In this document: positions 4,985-5,185 of the stretch, in pieces
Numbering within the stretch: the first letter of the stretch is position 1
Layout: each line of letters opens with the position of its first letter
Origin: Candidatus Woesearchaeota archaeon
Lineage (GTDB): Archaea > Nanoarchaeota > Nanoarchaeia > Woesearchaeales > GW2011-AR4
Direction of reading: 5' to 3'
DNA: 5,185 bases
Assembly: GCA_023259315.1 (NCBI GenBank)
Contig: JAHFQL010000088.1
Span: 1 to 5,185 of the forward strand
Translations under genes and position numbers: made by a program
The notes under the pieces: model-generated
Databases searched by the model: none
What the model was told of the DNA's origin: nothing
Seen by the model: only the letters and a program-made list of their open reading frames with translations

Positions 4985-5185
4985 ATGACAAGAACAATCA
5001 AGAAGTATAGATTAGCTGATATGACACAAACATCACTTCCTTGGGTAAATTCTTGGAGTGCCAAGTTGTATGATCAAAATGGATTAGAAGTGGCTCTTCA
5101 GGGAAATTTTGATGAACACAGACGAAGAGTTGAGGGAAGCAGTCCTGTGCATCAGCACCATCACGATGAGCTTGTTTATCTTTTA
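4985..5185 (+). CDS. Cupin-domain protein, N-terminal part (cut by window end)
   Basis: The first 67 residues of a protein that continues beyond the window. At 56-67, VHQHHHDELVYLL fits cupin motif 1 (HxH, then three or four residues, then E). Here H56 or H58/H59/H60 and E62 are the candidate metal ligands. The lead-in (PWVNSWSAKLYDQNGLEVALQGNF) reads as the first strands of a small beta-barrel. Small cupins include metal-dependent isomerases, dioxygenases and sugar or amino-acid binding proteins, so no reaction can be assigned. The ATG is chosen because the TATA box is placed for a leaderless transcript. The gene is divergent from the aminotransferase across 132 bases, so shared regulation is possible. 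Confidence 0.7.
   Translation, partial: MTRTIKKYRLADMTQTSLPWVNSWSAKLYDQNGLEVALQGNFDEHRRRVEGSSPVHQHHHDELVYLL

Noticed and set aside
1..5185. CRISPR array, insertion sequence or attachment site
   Set aside because: No regularly spaced direct repeats, no transposase or integrase, and no terminal inverted repeats with target duplications were found.

Overview
The window looks like a piece of an AT-rich archaeal chromosome, plausibly from a small-genome DPANN-type lineage. The main evidence is the promoter architecture. Good TATA boxes of the TTTATATA or TTTAAA kind sit about 26 bases upstream of several start codons, so some transcripts would be leaderless. Other genes carry Shine-Dalgarno (SD) sequences matching the archaeal GGAGGTGAT consensus. 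The gene families fit as well: a HerA-type DUF87 ATPase with an N-terminal HAS-barrel, an archaeal PIN-domain/HTH gene pair, and a very small basic protein built on a GYLYF-V-(N/D)-K-x-G-N repeat. The lineage is an inference from family resemblance; no rRNA or other marker gene is present.

Layout from left to right. Positions 1-119 hold the end of an unidentified plus-strand gene. An AT-rich gap follows, then an 80-residue basic protein made of two tandem 40-residue repeats (378-620). Next is an unusually GC-rich, self-complementary block ending in long T-tracts (about 631-735), probably the terminator of that small gene or a small structured RNA. A strong TATA box then drives the HerA-type ATPase gene (785-2320, 511 aa). 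On the minus strand, and convergent with it, lies a two-gene operon: an HTH-tailed protein (3548-3000) overlapping by ATGA the gene for a PIN-domain nuclease (3003-2317). The PIN and ATPase genes overlap tail to tail by 4 bases. Further right, still on the minus strand, is a pyridoxal-phosphate aminotransferase of class V resembling alanine/serine-glyoxylate aminotransferase (4852-3605, TTG start). It is divergent from the beginning of a cupin-domain gene (4985 to the window end). The 132-base divergent spacer holds two TATA boxes, an inverted repeat flanking one of them, and repeated TTTTGG motifs.

How the genes relate. The HTH and PIN genes look like one co-translated unit with toxin-antitoxin-like architecture, although members of this archaeal pair are often simply conserved chromosomal genes. 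The ATPase next door is a likely hexameric DNA translocase; a functional link to the PIN/HTH pair is only suggested by adjacency. The aminotransferase and cupin are a separate metabolic block and could share regulation through the common spacer. I see no CRISPR array, insertion sequence, tRNA or rRNA. The best candidates for something undescribed are the tandem-repeat small protein, the GC-rich hairpin block after it, and the ATPase-PIN-HTH neighbourhood.
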